In this document: positions 1 through 9,727 of the stretch, one piece after another
How positions within the stretch are numbered: position 1 is the first letter of the stretch
Layout: every line of letters starts with the position of its first letter
Source of the DNA: Trichocoleus desertorum NBK24
GTDB taxonomy: Bacteria > Cyanobacteriota > Cyanobacteriia > FACHB-46
Reading direction: 5' to 3'
Length of the DNA: 64,000 bases
Assembly (NCBI RefSeq): GCF_030409055.1
Contig: NZ_CP116619.1
Coordinates: 3,759,628-3,823,627, forward strand
Made by a program: the position numbers and the translations under genes
Notes under the pieces: generated by a model
What the model saw: the letters and a program-made list of their open reading frames with translations, nothing else
What the model was told of the DNA's origin: nothing
Database searches by the model: none

Positions 1-108
1 CAAGTTTTCGTCATCGAATCACGATTAATCGCTGACTTTCTACCAGGGGAAAGAATTGCGAAACGGCTTGTGCCTGTACCTTGTCAGTGGAGGCTTAGAG
101 AGCTACTT

Positions 109-1572
109 ATGCAGATTTATACGCCAGACTGGGTCAAGCACGCAGTTTTCTACCAAATTTTCCCCGATCGCTTTGCCAAAAGCCACCATCCGCACAAAAA
201 ATTGTTAAAGAATGCCAGTTGGGAAGCCTGGGACGAGATGCCAACGCTACAAGGCTACAAAGGTGGCGACTTGTGGGGGGTAATAGAGAAGTTGGACTAT
301 CTCAAAGATCTGGGGATTAATGCTATCTACTTCACCCCGATTTTTCAATCTGCGAGTAACCACCGCTATCACACCCACGATTACTACCAAGTGGACCCAA
401 TGCTGGGGGGAAACACAGCTTTTCGCGATCTACTAGAAGCGGCTCACGAGCGCGATATTCGGGTGGTGCTAGATGGTGTGTTCAACCACGCGAGTCGAGG
501 CTTTTTCTTCTTTCACGATGTGCTAGAAAACGGGCCGCATTCTCCTTGGGTGGATTGGTTCAAGATTCATGATTGGCCTGTGTCCCCCTATAACGGCGAG
601 TACCCAGCGAACTACGAAGGCTGGGACAATAACCGAGCTTTGCCCGTGTTCAACCACGACAATCCAGAAGTACGGGAGTACATCATGGAGGTGGCGGAAT
701 ATTGGATCAAATTCGGCATTGATGGTTGGCGCTTGGATGTGCCTTTTGAGGTGAAAGCGCCCGGATTTTGGCAAGAGTTTCGCGATCGCGTCAAAGCGAT
801 CAATCCAGAAGCCTACATTGTGGGAGAAGTCTGGGAAGATTCTCGCGAGTGGCTAGATGGTACGCAGTTCGATGGCGTGATGAATTATCTGTTTGCTGCC
901 CCTACGATCGCATTTGCCGCAGGCGATCGCGTGGTGATGGAACAGGTGCAAGGCCGCTCCTATCATCCTTATCCACCGCTGTTTGCCAAGGAATACGCCG
1001 AGAAAATTCAGGAAGTGTTAGCGCTGTATCCTTGGGAAATTCAGTTGACTCAGTTGAATTTGTTGGCAAGTCACGATACGGCTCGTTTGCTCTCGATTGC
1101 GGGGGGCGATCGCGCCAGTGTAGAACTCGCCACCATTCTGCTGATGACTTATCCCGGTGCTCCTAGTATCTACTATGGTGATGAAGTGGGCTTGCCAGGG
1201 GCACTCGACCCGGATTCCCGACGAGCTTTCCCGATGGAAGACAAGTGGGAGCGGGATGTCCTCAACTACCACCGCTATCTGATTGATTTGCGGAACCGCT
1301 ATGCTGCTTTGCGGACGGGCGCTTATCAGGTGTTGTTTGCCGAAAGCACTGTTTATGTGTTCGCCAGAGTTCTGGGTGGCGAAGAGGTGATTGTCGCTGT
1401 GAATGTGGGAACCGCTTCCGGAAAAGCCCAGATTAATTGGGAGGAGACAGGATTGCGATCGCGTCCTAGTGAGATCCTCTATGGCTCCGCCGAATTGGAA
1501 TGGGATGGAGCGAATGCTTCACAACTGAACTTGACTATTCCCGCTCGAACAGGTTGTATTCTGACCCACTGA
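109..1572 (+). CDS. GH13 alpha-glycosidase (neopullulanase/cyclomaltodextrinase-like)
   Basis: A 487-residue glycoside hydrolase family 13 enzyme, predicted to hydrolyse alpha-glucosidic bonds in the cytoplasm (no signal peptide). The four GH13 regions are visible: DGVFNH near residue 122, RLDVPFE with the nucleophile Asp near 210, GEVWED with the acid/base Glu near 240, and ASHD with the third acidic residue near 323. The ATG at 109 starts MQIYTPDW, the usual beginning of this family. The frame stays open to a GTG at 70, but those extra residues do not look like the family. The substrate (maltodextrin, pullulan or cyclodextrin) cannot be decided from sequence. A GH15-like gene at 13266-16475 may act in the same glycogen/glucan metabolism. 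Confidence 0.88.
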   Translation: MQIYTPDWVKHAVFYQIFPDRFAKSHHPHKKLLKNASWEAWDEMPTLQGYKGGDLWGVIEKLDYLKDLGINAIYFTPIFQSASNHRYHTHDYYQVDPMLGGNTAFRDLLEAAHERDIRVVLDGVFNHASRGFFFFHDVLENGPHSPWVDWFKIHDWPVSPYNGEYPANYEGWDNNRALPVFNHDNPEVREYIMEVAEYWIKFGIDGWRLDVPFEVKAPGFWQEFRDRVKAINPEAYIVGEVWEDSREWLDGTQFDGVMNYLFAAPTIAFAAGDRVVMEQVQGRSYHPYPPLFAKEYAEKIQEVLALYPWEIQLTQLNLLASHDTARLLSIAGGDRASVELATILLMTYPGAPSIYYGDEVGLPGALDPDSRRAFPMEDKWERDVLNYHRYLIDLRNRYAALRTGAYQVLFAESTVYVFARVLGGEEVIVAVNVGTASGKAQINWEETGLRSRPSEILYGSAELEWDGANASQLNLTIPARTGCILTH

Positions 1573-1771
1573 TTCAGACTTCTTTCCTACGTGGGTTGAT
1601 ATTTGAACTCAGGTTAGGTTTCAGTCATAAACTCATAGATAAGAGGCGGCTGAGTTTCGGTTGCCTCATTCTGTGATTCATACTGTTATTCACGACAAAG
1701 CTACGTCGGCTAATATGCATTCATTTAAAAATTAGATTAGTTTAAAGATTGGTAATAACCAGGAGTTCGGT
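1573..1771. other. Intergenic spacer between GH13 gene and histidine kinase
   Basis: About 200 bp, AT-rich, with the AGGAG of the kinase at 1761-1765. I see no hairpin that would act as a clear terminator for the GH13 gene, so read-through into the kinase gene is possible. Confidence 0.35.
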
Positions 1772-4162
1772 GTGGATTTGCATCGTTTCGAGCAGCGAAT
1801 GAAGATAATTCAGGAAAGAATTTCTTCTCTAGCCCAATTTGCTGAGCAACTCTCTACCGATCAAGCAGCTACTTTAAAGGAATCACTAGAGGAGCTTTCA
1901 ATCCTCACAAAAGGGATTTCTCTCTCTTCAAATAATGACTTAGATAATAATAAAGACGCGCAATTCCTAATTGGTCAATCAGAGAAAAAGCTCTCGAAAA
2001 TATTTCAGGCGAGTCCTATCGCAATTAGCATTTCTACCATCGCTGAGGGACGTTTTGTTGACGTAAACAATAGCTTTGTAGACTTGGTAGGCTACAGCCG
2101 TGAAGAACTGGTTAATCATACGGTTTTAGATCTGGGTATCTGGCCCAGTGCAGAAGATAGAAAAAGGCTAATCGAACTGCTAAACCGTCAAGGCTTGGTT
2201 CGCAGTTTGGAAGCTAAATATGCCAAGAAGTCGGGTGAGATGCGAGATGCTTTAGTCTCTGTAGATGTTTTGGAGATAAACGGGGAAAGATGTGTCCTTG
2301 CTTTCTTGAATGACATTACCGAGCGTAAACAAGCGGAAACACAACTCCAGCAGCTTTACCAACAAACACAGTCTCAGGCGCAACGGGAGCGAGCCTTAAA
2401 TGGTTTTACCCAGGCGGTCCGCAGCTCTCTAAACATCGAGCGTATCTTTGCGATCGCATCCCAAGAAATTGGGCCAATGCTGCAAATTGATTACGTTTCG
2501 ATCTTGCAGTATCTACCGGAGCGGCAAGTATGGCTGAATGTGGCGGAGTATGAGCAGCAACCTGGCTTGGTGCCGGAAGGCATTGGCATGGAAATTCCAG
2601 ATGCTAACAATCCTTTAGCCGATCGCCTCAAGCAACTAGAAGTGGTGCGAATTGACAACACACAAGTACTGGAAGATCCGATCAATGCTGGTTTGGCAGA
2701 AGAGTATCCAGGTGCTTGGTTGCTGATTCCTCTACATTGTCAAGGAAATCTCTGGGGCAGCTTGACTTTATCGCAAAGAAACTCGCCTCACACTTGGCAA
2801 GACTCGGAAGTGGATTTGGGCTGTGCGATCGCAGACCAACTCGCCCTAGCCATTCAGCAGTCGGAACTTTACCAACAAGTGCAGCAACTGAATGCCAATC
2901 TAGAGCAACAGGTGCAAGAGCGTACTGCTCAACTGCAACAAGCTCTAAGCTTTGAAGCGTTGCTGAAACGCATCACTGACAAAGTGCGAGACAGCCTAGA
3001 CGAAAGCCAAATTTTGCAGACTGCGGTGCAAGAACTCGGCTTAGGGTTACAGGTCAAGCGTTGTGAAACGGCTCTGCATGACTTAGCGCAACAAACTTCC
3101 ACGATCGCCTATGAATTTACAGCGATTCCACATATTTACTCAGGGCAAGTGGTGCCGATCGCCGAGTATCCCCAGGTTTATGAGCAATTGCTGCAAGGTC
3201 AAGGCGTGCAATTTTGCTCCCTCTGCTCCCTAACTACTTGCGACCCAGAAGCGATCTTCAGTTGCCCGATCAACGATGATCATGATGTTTTAGGGAGTTT
3301 GCATTTGTGTAAACCTGCCCAAGCCTGGTTTGACGAGTCAGAAGTGCGGATTGTGCAGCAAGTGGCTAACCAATGCGCGATCGCCATGCGCCAAGCTCGG
3401 CTCTATCAGGCAGCCCAAGCCCAAGTCCAAGCCCTCGAAGCGTTGAATCAACTCAAGGATGACTTTTTGAGTACCGTTTCCCACGAACTGCGAACTCCCG
3501 TCTCCAACATGAAGATGGCGATCCAAATGCTGAAAATCGCGCCCAATATGGAACGGCGGCAGCGCTATCTAGAAATTTTGCAAATGGAATGTGCGCGGGA
3601 AATTGAGCTAATTAACGACCTGCTTGATCTACAGCGTTTAGAATCGCAAGCTTATGGCATCGCTTTAGAAGAAACAATTCTGCTCTCCGATTGGTTGCCT
3701 AGCGTAGTTGAACCGTTTCGCTCCCGCATCCAAGAACGCCAACAAATCCTCCACATGGATGTGCCTGCTGACCTGCTACCCCTGATTTCGGACCATGCCA
3801 ACTTAGGGCGTGTCTTAGCCGAACTGATTAACAATGCTTGCAAGTACACGCCAGCAGGTCATCAAATTATTGTGAGTGCTAGTTATGAGCCTGAGTCTTT
3901 GGCGATCGCCCCCACTCCTCAACCCGCGATCGCCGTGAGCATTCGCAACCAAGCAGAAATTCCTGCGGCTCAATTAGGTCGAGTTTTTGAAAAGTTCTAC
4001 CGAGTCCCCCACGCCGATCCTTGGCAGCAAGGCGGCACAGGCTTAGGACTGGCCCTAGTACAGAAGTTAGTTGAACAGTTACAGGGAGTATTGCAAGTGG
4101 AGAGCGCCAACGGCTGGACGACTTTTACCGTTTCCCTCCCCACTCAACCCCAAACTCTCTAA
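1772..4162 (+). CDS. PAS-GAF-GAF sensor histidine kinase
   Basis: A soluble 796-residue histidine kinase. It has a short N-terminal coiled region, a PAS domain (about 75-185), a GAF domain (about 210-370), a coiled linker, a second GAF-like domain (about 390-550), then HisKA with the phospho-acceptor His571 in VSHELRTP and a HATPase_c domain with N box (ELINNACKYTP) and G box (GTGLGLAL). No transmembrane segment is seen, so the signal is probably cytoplasmic. The start is a GTG six bases after an AGGAG ribosome binding site at 1761-1765. No response regulator lies next to it, so its partner is unknown. Confidence 0.9.
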   Translation: MDLHRFEQRMKIIQERISSLAQFAEQLSTDQAATLKESLEELSILTKGISLSSNNDLDNNKDAQFLIGQSEKKLSKIFQASPIAISISTIAEGRFVDVNNSFVDLVGYSREELVNHTVLDLGIWPSAEDRKRLIELLNRQGLVRSLEAKYAKKSGEMRDALVSVDVLEINGERCVLAFLNDITERKQAETQLQQLYQQTQSQAQRERALNGFTQAVRSSLNIERIFAIASQEIGPMLQIDYVSILQYLPERQVWLNVAEYEQQPGLVPEGIGMEIPDANNPLADRLKQLEVVRIDNTQVLEDPINAGLAEEYPGAWLLIPLHCQGNLWGSLTLSQRNSPHTWQDSEVDLGCAIADQLALAIQQSELYQQVQQLNANLEQQVQERTAQLQQALSFEALLKRITDKVRDSLDESQILQTAVQELGLGLQVKRCETALHDLAQQTSTIAYEFTAIPHIYSGQVVPIAEYPQVYEQLLQGQGVQFCSLCSLTTCDPEAIFSCPINDDHDVLGSLHLCKPAQAWFDESEVRIVQQVANQCAIAMRQARLYQAAQAQVQALEALNQLKDDFLSTVSHELRTPVSNMKMAIQMLKIAPNMERRQRYLEILQMECAREIELINDLLDLQRLESQAYGIALEETILLSDWLPSVVEPFRSRIQERQQILHMDVPADLLPLISDHANLGRVLAELINNACKYTPAGHQIIVSASYEPESLAIAPTPQPAIAVSIRNQAEIPAAQLGRVFEKFYRVPHADPWQQGGTGLGLALVQKLVEQLQGVLQVESANGWTTFTVSLPTQPQTL

Positions 4163-4186
4163 GCACTCACATTAGTGCTTGAACTG

Positions 4187-4603
4187 CTACTCCACCATCG
4201 CCAAAGTGGGCATCAGGACCGTATCAATGACATGAATCACACCGTTATCAGCCAAGATATCGGTTTTCAGCACATTGGCATCATTCACCTTCAAGCCATT
4301 CTCATGCTCTACAGCCACGATCGAGCCTTCCATCGTAGGAGCTTCATCGATCTGAGCTAAATCATCGGAGCGCACATCGCCAGAGATAACGTGGTAAGTC
4401 AAGAGCCGCTTTAGCTTTAGGGGTTCTTTCAACAAGCCATCAATGGTGCCTTCTGGTAGCTTGGCAAAGGCTTCATCGGTGGGGGCCAAAACCGTTATGG
4501 GGCCAGGATTTTTCAGCGTGTCGTTTAGATTGGCTGCTTCAAGCGCACTCAGCAGTTGAGTAAACGAGCCAGCCTGAGTAGCAGTTTCTAGTAGGTCAGC
4601 CAT
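4187..4603 (-). CDS. Fasciclin (FAS1) domain protein
   Basis: A 138-residue single FAS1 domain, a fold used in adhesion and protein-protein contacts. Both conserved FAS1 blocks are present: ITVLAPTDEAFAKLP near residue 36 and the C-terminal NGVIHVIDTVLMP. There is no signal peptide, unlike many FAS1 proteins. Cyanobacteria often carry such one-domain versions. It is convergent with the histidine kinase upstream; the two stop codons are about 25 bp apart. Confidence 0.9.
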   Translation of the reverse strand: MADLLETATQAGSFTQLLSALEAANLNDTLKNPGPITVLAPTDEAFAKLPEGTIDGLLKEPLKLKRLLTYHVISGDVRSDDLAQIDEAPTMEGSIVAVEHENGLKVNDANVLKTDILADNGVIHVIDTVLMPTLAMVE

Positions 4604-4761
4604 AGTCGCTTATTTAGCTTCTTGATAAATTAGGTCTCTTGTTAAGGAATAAAAGCCAGAGACCAACTCGGCATCTTTCTACAGGCTGACTCTTGCTGGT
4701 TTTGGTTGTGTGAGGTGAACTTTGCCCACCCCGCAAATCTAGTTTGGTGAAGCGACAGATT

Positions 4762-5742
4762 TTAATGGCTGGATTGAATATTGCGCTGGCGTAACTGCTC
4801 CATGAAAAACTCTTCTAGAGTAGGCCGAGCTAGGCTTACAGTCATGATTTGTGCGCCCATGAGACTGAGGCTCGCCAAGAAATCGTAGGGATCGCCACGT
4901 AAGTTTCCTTCCCAAAAGCCATCTTGGAATTCTAGGTTGATCATGCGTTTTTTCAACACATCGAGGCTGCCGCCTTTGCCTTTGACGTAGTAAGTGTCGG
5001 CAGTTCCTAACAGCTCATTCAAGGAGCCGACACAGACTAATTCACCCTCAGCCAGGATGGCAACGCGATCGCAAATTTGCTCCACGTCCGACAAAACGTG
5101 ACTGTTAAAGAAAATCGTTTTGCCTTGCTCTTTCAGCGACAGAATAATCTCTCGAATTTGGTAGCGTCCCATCGGGTCTAATCCCGACATCGGTTCATCC
5201 AAAAACACTACTTCTGGATCGTTGATCAAGGCTTGAGCCATGCCAATGCGCTGCAACATGCCCTTGGAGTATTGCCGCAGTGGTTTCTTGCGTGTCGTTT
5301 TTTGTGACAAACCCACGAGTTCGAGCAATTGCGGAATTCGTTGCCGCTGCACAGAGCGCGGAATCTGGAAGAGGCCCGCGACAAATTGCAAAAACTCCCA
5401 TCCGGTGAGGTAGTCGTAATAGTAGGCGTTTTCTGGCAGGTAGCCGACTTTTTGCTTCACCAGGCGATCGCCCAACGGCCTATTTAACAGTAAAGCTTTG
5501 CCTGAGGTGGCGCGGACAATGCCCAGCAACGTTTTAAGCAGGGTCGTTTTGCCCGCACCATTCGGCCCCAACAAGCCAAAAGTTTCTCCCTGATACACGG
5601 TGAGCGAGCAGCCTTTTAAGGATTCTACGCGCTGATTAAACCAGAACCCAGTGCGATAGACTTTGCGCAGGTTATTGGTTTTTACTACCGTGGGTCGCTC
5701 GTATACGACTAGTTCGCTTGGTGAATCTGTTGCAGCAGTCAT
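4762..5742 (-). CDS. ABC transporter ATP-binding protein (ABC-2 export type)
   Basis: A 326-residue ATPase subunit of an ABC-2 type exporter. It shows Walker A GPNGAGKTT near residue 58, the signature YSKGMLQRIGMAQAL, Walker B VVFLDEPMSGLDP and the H-loop NSHV. The C-terminal extension after about residue 230 is typical of the CcmA/drug-exporter group. No permease is adjacent. The next gene on the same strand (5807-9727) is a large membrane protein that does not look like an ABC-2 permease, so the permease is either elsewhere or unrecognised. Confidence 0.88.
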   Translation of the reverse strand: MTAATDSPSELVVYERPTVVKTNNLRKVYRTGFWFNQRVESLKGCSLTVYQGETFGLLGPNGAGKTTLLKTLLGIVRATSGKALLLNRPLGDRLVKQKVGYLPENAYYYDYLTGWEFLQFVAGLFQIPRSVQRQRIPQLLELVGLSQKTTRKKPLRQYSKGMLQRIGMAQALINDPEVVFLDEPMSGLDPMGRYQIREIILSLKEQGKTIFFNSHVLSDVEQICDRVAILAEGELVCVGSLNELLGTADTYYVKGKGGSLDVLKKRMINLEFQDGFWEGNLRGDPYDFLASLSLMGAQIMTVSLARPTLEEFFMEQLRQRNIQSSH

Positions 5743-5806
5743 GCCAGTTCCACTGAATACCTAGTCTTCTAGAGTAGCTTGGTCTTGGCTCCTCGCAGCG
5801 AGAAGG

Positions 5807-8800
5807 TTATTGCCATTCGTCGAGTTCGCTCACCCAGTACTGCAACAGCGCCGAAACTTGACTGCGACGGGCTTCAAAGGTAGCCGCAATCCAGATTAAA
5901 GCTAAACCCAAAACAATCAGCAACGCCCACAGCAGCAACGAGTAGTTGTCAATCAAGAGCCAAACTTGCCGTAACACTTGGATCATGAAGCTGGCAGTAC
6001 CGACATAAAGAAAGGCCCGGACTTGCAAAGCTAATCCCGCCAAAATCAGCCCGATGCTGAAGCCCAGCGTACCCAGAGCGATCGCTAAACTGGTTTCTGA
6101 TTGGTAGATTGCCGTTAAACAAATCAGACCTACGGCTAAGCTGCGTAGCCAATGCCGTTTCTCCCGTTCGGTTGGCGATCGCAAGGCGGGGTCTACTTGC
6201 GCCACATAGAGCAGCGACCCACCCAAAACGGCGGCATACCACAACGGTTCCTCTTGGGCGCGATCGCTGAGAAACCTTAGTATGGCCCAATCTGCCAGAA
6301 GAATACTGAGATAACTCAGTCGTGCTTGGCTTCTGGTTTTGGCTAGCCACGCATAAAAAGCTGCCACAATCAGCAAGCTTTGCAGATTTACCCCATCCGC
6401 AGTCGCTAGGGCGATCGCACCTGGTAAAAAACTTGCTGATCGCTGCCAAGGCACCAACCGCCACCCCCAACGCTGCCAAGGTAGAACGTACATGCCATAG
6501 GCCATCGCACTAGCGATCGCGGCTCCCCAGGTTAGCAGAGCCGAATCATGTAGTTGGCGATCGAGCAAGTAGGCGATCGCCAGCAAACCAGTCACGATTC
6601 CGGCGTAAGTCCACGGTTCACTAGCTCGACCTTCGACTAAAGCATAGATGGCGAGCACAGCCGTGATGCCAACCCAAAGCATTTCTCCGGTTTGGCTGAG
6701 AGGACTGAACAGTGCCAGCAGCATCAGGCCACTACTGCCGATCCAGTGCAACTGAGCGATCGCGTGAATCTGGCGCAGATCGAGTCGGAGATAAGGCACT
6801 AACCAGCGGGATAGTAGGCGATCGCAAACCGCAATAGCCGCAGCCAGAGCCGCCAGCAAAATGATGCCATCCCCCGCTTTGCCACCTTCTGCTTGCATGA
6901 GCTGGTAGATCAGCAACTCATAGGCCGCGATCGAAACACCTGCGATCGAGAGGTAAGTGAGTGCGGGGCGAGGTTGTTGTCGCCCCACCCCGATGCCAAT
7001 CAGAGCTGCGCCTAAGGTATATAAGCCTGTAGTGGCGGTGAAACTGGTATGAGTGCTGATGAGCGCCAAACCTGCATAAGCCACGGGAATCGCATGCCAA
7101 CTCAGGAGATAGGGCTGCTGAGTTCTCCTCACCCACCAATCACTCGCCAGTTGCGCGATGAATCCCAAAGCCAGATTCGCGATCGCCAACCGTTCCAGCA
7201 GGGTAGGAACCAGGGAGACATCAGGCGACCACAGCAGACGAACCACGAGTAACTCAACGCCCCAAGCCAAGCCATAAAAACCTAAGTTGCTTGTTTGCTG
7301 CCAAGTGCGGTAGCCAATTGCCAACGTCGTCAAAGTGATCGCGATGGTGTAACCCACAGAGCGATCTTCAAACCTGCCGTAAAGTGCTAAATCATAACCA
7401 GTCAAAATCAAGAGATTGGTAATGCTAAGCGCGATCGCCCAACCGTCACTCGCCTGAGCATAGATTTTGGCTAAAGGGCTGGTTTGTCTGCGGCCCATGT
7501 CATGAACGAACCACAGAACTAGAGTTGCGATCGCTATTAGATTCAGCGTGAGCGGTACGGTGAGCTGAGTGGAGAAACCTTGCCAAGTTACGGCACTGGC
7601 TAAACCCAAGCTGAAACCAACGGTGAGAACGGCCGCGCCCAAATGCTGCAAGCGGTAAGTATTCACCAGCATCAAACTGGTGGCGATCCCTAAACCGATC
7701 AAGCGAGGAATCGCAAAACCAAGCGTCAACGGTTGCGCCACCACTAGGGCCAGCGTGCTTAACCAACTTGCCTGTCGGACATGAGGCCACTGCCTACGAG
7801 TCGCCAAACCAGTCATGGCAGCAGGAGCCAGCAGCCAAAATTGTCCCGCCGAACTGGCTTCACTAAACCAAGTACTGATGAATAAGGTGTAGCTCAAGGC
7901 GGCGAGCAGCAGGCCCAAATACCAAGCACTGCGCCGCCAAAGCGACCAACGAGGCACTAAGGTAAAACCCCACTCCAGCAGCATCCCAGTGAGCAATACT
8001 CCCGCCCAAAGCTGAGTCGTCAAATTGGGAAAGCAGAGATCAATCGTAGAAGCGATCGCTGTTAAACCTGTGATATGAGTCAGATAGATCAGCCCAGAGG
8101 ATGCTTGAGGACGCTGACGCACTACCAGCGCTAATAGCAAAACAGAAAGCGCTAAATTGAGCGATCGCAGCAGGGGATTGGTCAGACTAAACAGCGTTAA
8201 AGTAATGCCCAAGCCTAAAGCTAAGAACTCACTCCAGTTCGCGAGGCGGGGTTGTTGCCGTTGTCGCCAATACTGAGCTACCACGAGCGTCAACGCTAAA
8301 TAGGGGAAGAACCCTACTCCAGCCAAGTTGGCAGCGGTGAATGAAGCTCCTGCTACCTGTTCACCCCAACTCAGAACAGCTTGCCTGTTTCCGATCGGAA
8401 TCAACCGCCATAGTAACCAGTAAGCCTGTAGCCCCACTAGAAAAGCAGCGGTGAGTGGAACAACTTGAGGCAACTGCCGTAAGCGATCGGCGAGGAGCCA
8501 TAACCCTAAGCCACTAATTGCGATCGCTTGCCAAGGAGGTGCCACTGCGACTGTAGCCAACCAGCTAATCAGCAATAAAGCCGCTCCCGCTGGAGTCCAC
8601 AAAGCTCTGCCCGGATTCTGTCGTGCCAGCCAACACAACAACCAACCACAAATGCCCACCGCCAACCCTAACTGATGGACTGGGACTTGGGCGACCAAAA
8701 CAGCTCTGGCAATCAGTAGCAAAGCTGAAGCTGCAACTGCAATGATGCTAGGCGCTAGCCATGCCTGCCCTGGTGTGGGAGCAGCAACGGCCTCTGAATT

Positions 8801-9727
8801 ATCTGAATCAGGCGATCGCGCTTCTGGAACTGTTTGGGTCGTAGTAGTTGAAGCTTGGTCTTGTTGCAACAACACAAATGCAGTGCCGACTGTCCCTAGA
8901 TAGGTAGCAATCAGCGGAAATCCGGGCCACCCCCACCCCCAATGCAGCCAACTGAGGGCAATGCTATCGAACAGGAGCAAACGGGAACTGGTGATCGCCT
9001 GCCGCAATCTCAAAAGTTGTAGTAGCAGAGCTGTCAGCACCAAAGCTGCAATAGCCGCGATCGCCCAGCCCCCAGGTTGTTGCCACAGCTTAAACCCATC
9101 CATCATCCAGAAGTTAACTGGAATGATCAGCAACGTCGCCGTCTGCAACATGCGAGTAGTGAGCTGTAAGTGAGGTTGCTTCGCAGTCCACAAACCGACT
9201 GCCCAGAATGCCAAGGTGTAGGTAAATAAAATGCCGTATTGCCCTGTGGGAGGAAAGTTGCGCCACTGGCTGGCTGCGAGCACCCCAGAAGACACCACCA
9301 CCATAAATACGCCCAGGAATAGCAGCCAAATGACGCTAATCTCGGCCATTAATGATTGCAGGCGTTCGGCTAAGAAGTTGCTTTTCCTAGGAGCAGAGCT
9401 TGTAGCACTAGTAGGGCTAGCAACGCTGGCAGAGCGAGAAGAAGATCGAGCCCCTGTTCTAATGCGGGGTCTTGATGGCGATCGCTCAGGTAGCTCAGTA
9501 ACAAAGTCCGAGTCAAACTCAGCATCTTCAACAGACAGGGGGGCGGGCAGGGGAGTGACTGGAACAGGATCTGGTAAGGCACAGGTGAGATAGCGATCGC
9601 CAATTTGCTTAATTTGAGTGTCTGAGAGTAGCCCCAGGTGTTGCCATGCTTCCAGCCCTTCCATCAAGGCAGAAGTTTCCTGAACGGTGAGTTCAATCCT
9701 AACCAGGCGATCGGATCGAGATGCCAT
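5807..9727 (-). CDS. Very large polytopic membrane protein, function unknown
   Basis: A 1306-residue protein with a soluble N-terminal part (about 1-130, ending in a Ser/Pro/Arg-rich linker) followed by a long series of hydrophobic segments, probably more than 30 transmembrane helices, almost to the C terminus. The first 50 residues (TVQETSALMEGLEAWQHLG) look like a small folded module. Similar giant membrane proteins occur in other cyanobacteria, some with a DUF2157-type core, but I cannot assign a function. It lies 65 bp upstream of the ABC ATPase on the same strand, so the two may be co-transcribed. The gene is rich in HIP1 octamers. Confidence 0.8.
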   Translation of the reverse strand: MASRSDRLVRIELTVQETSALMEGLEAWQHLGLLSDTQIKQIGDRYLTCALPDPVPVTPLPAPLSVEDAEFDSDFVTELPERSPSRPRIRTGARSSSRSASVASPTSATSSAPRKSNFLAERLQSLMAEISVIWLLFLGVFMVVVSSGVLAASQWRNFPPTGQYGILFTYTLAFWAVGLWTAKQPHLQLTTRMLQTATLLIIPVNFWMMDGFKLWQQPGGWAIAAIAALVLTALLLQLLRLRQAITSSRLLLFDSIALSWLHWGWGWPGFPLIATYLGTVGTAFVLLQQDQASTTTTQTVPEARSPDSDNSEAVAAPTPGQAWLAPSIIAVAASALLLIARAVLVAQVPVHQLGLAVGICGWLLCWLARQNPGRALWTPAGAALLLISWLATVAVAPPWQAIAISGLGLWLLADRLRQLPQVVPLTAAFLVGLQAYWLLWRLIPIGNRQAVLSWGEQVAGASFTAANLAGVGFFPYLALTLVVAQYWRQRQQPRLANWSEFLALGLGITLTLFSLTNPLLRSLNLALSVLLLALVVRQRPQASSGLIYLTHITGLTAIASTIDLCFPNLTTQLWAGVLLTGMLLEWGFTLVPRWSLWRRSAWYLGLLLAALSYTLFISTWFSEASSAGQFWLLAPAAMTGLATRRQWPHVRQASWLSTLALVVAQPLTLGFAIPRLIGLGIATSLMLVNTYRLQHLGAAVLTVGFSLGLASAVTWQGFSTQLTVPLTLNLIAIATLVLWFVHDMGRRQTSPLAKIYAQASDGWAIALSITNLLILTGYDLALYGRFEDRSVGYTIAITLTTLAIGYRTWQQTSNLGFYGLAWGVELLVVRLLWSPDVSLVPTLLERLAIANLALGFIAQLASDWWVRRTQQPYLLSWHAIPVAYAGLALISTHTSFTATTGLYTLGAALIGIGVGRQQPRPALTYLSIAGVSIAAYELLIYQLMQAEGGKAGDGIILLAALAAAIAVCDRLLSRWLVPYLRLDLRQIHAIAQLHWIGSSGLMLLALFSPLSQTGEMLWVGITAVLAIYALVEGRASEPWTYAGIVTGLLAIAYLLDRQLHDSALLTWGAAIASAMAYGMYVLPWQRWGWRLVPWQRSASFLPGAIALATADGVNLQSLLIVAAFYAWLAKTRSQARLSYLSILLADWAILRFLSDRAQEEPLWYAAVLGGSLLYVAQVDPALRSPTEREKRHWLRSLAVGLICLTAIYQSETSLAIALGTLGFSIGLILAGLALQVRAFLYVGTASFMIQVLRQVWLLIDNYSLLLWALLIVLGLALIWIAATFEARRSQVSALLQYWVSELDEWQ

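Noticed and set aside
768-1166. 132-codon frame inside the GH13 gene, same strand
   Set aside because: It is an out-of-frame shadow of a gene with all GH13 catalytic motifs; its composition (Arg/Ser/Cys-rich) is not protein-like.
9231-9593. 120-codon plus-strand frame opposite the large membrane protein
   Set aside because: Antisense shadow over the Ser/Arg-rich linker; no domain and no ribosome binding site.
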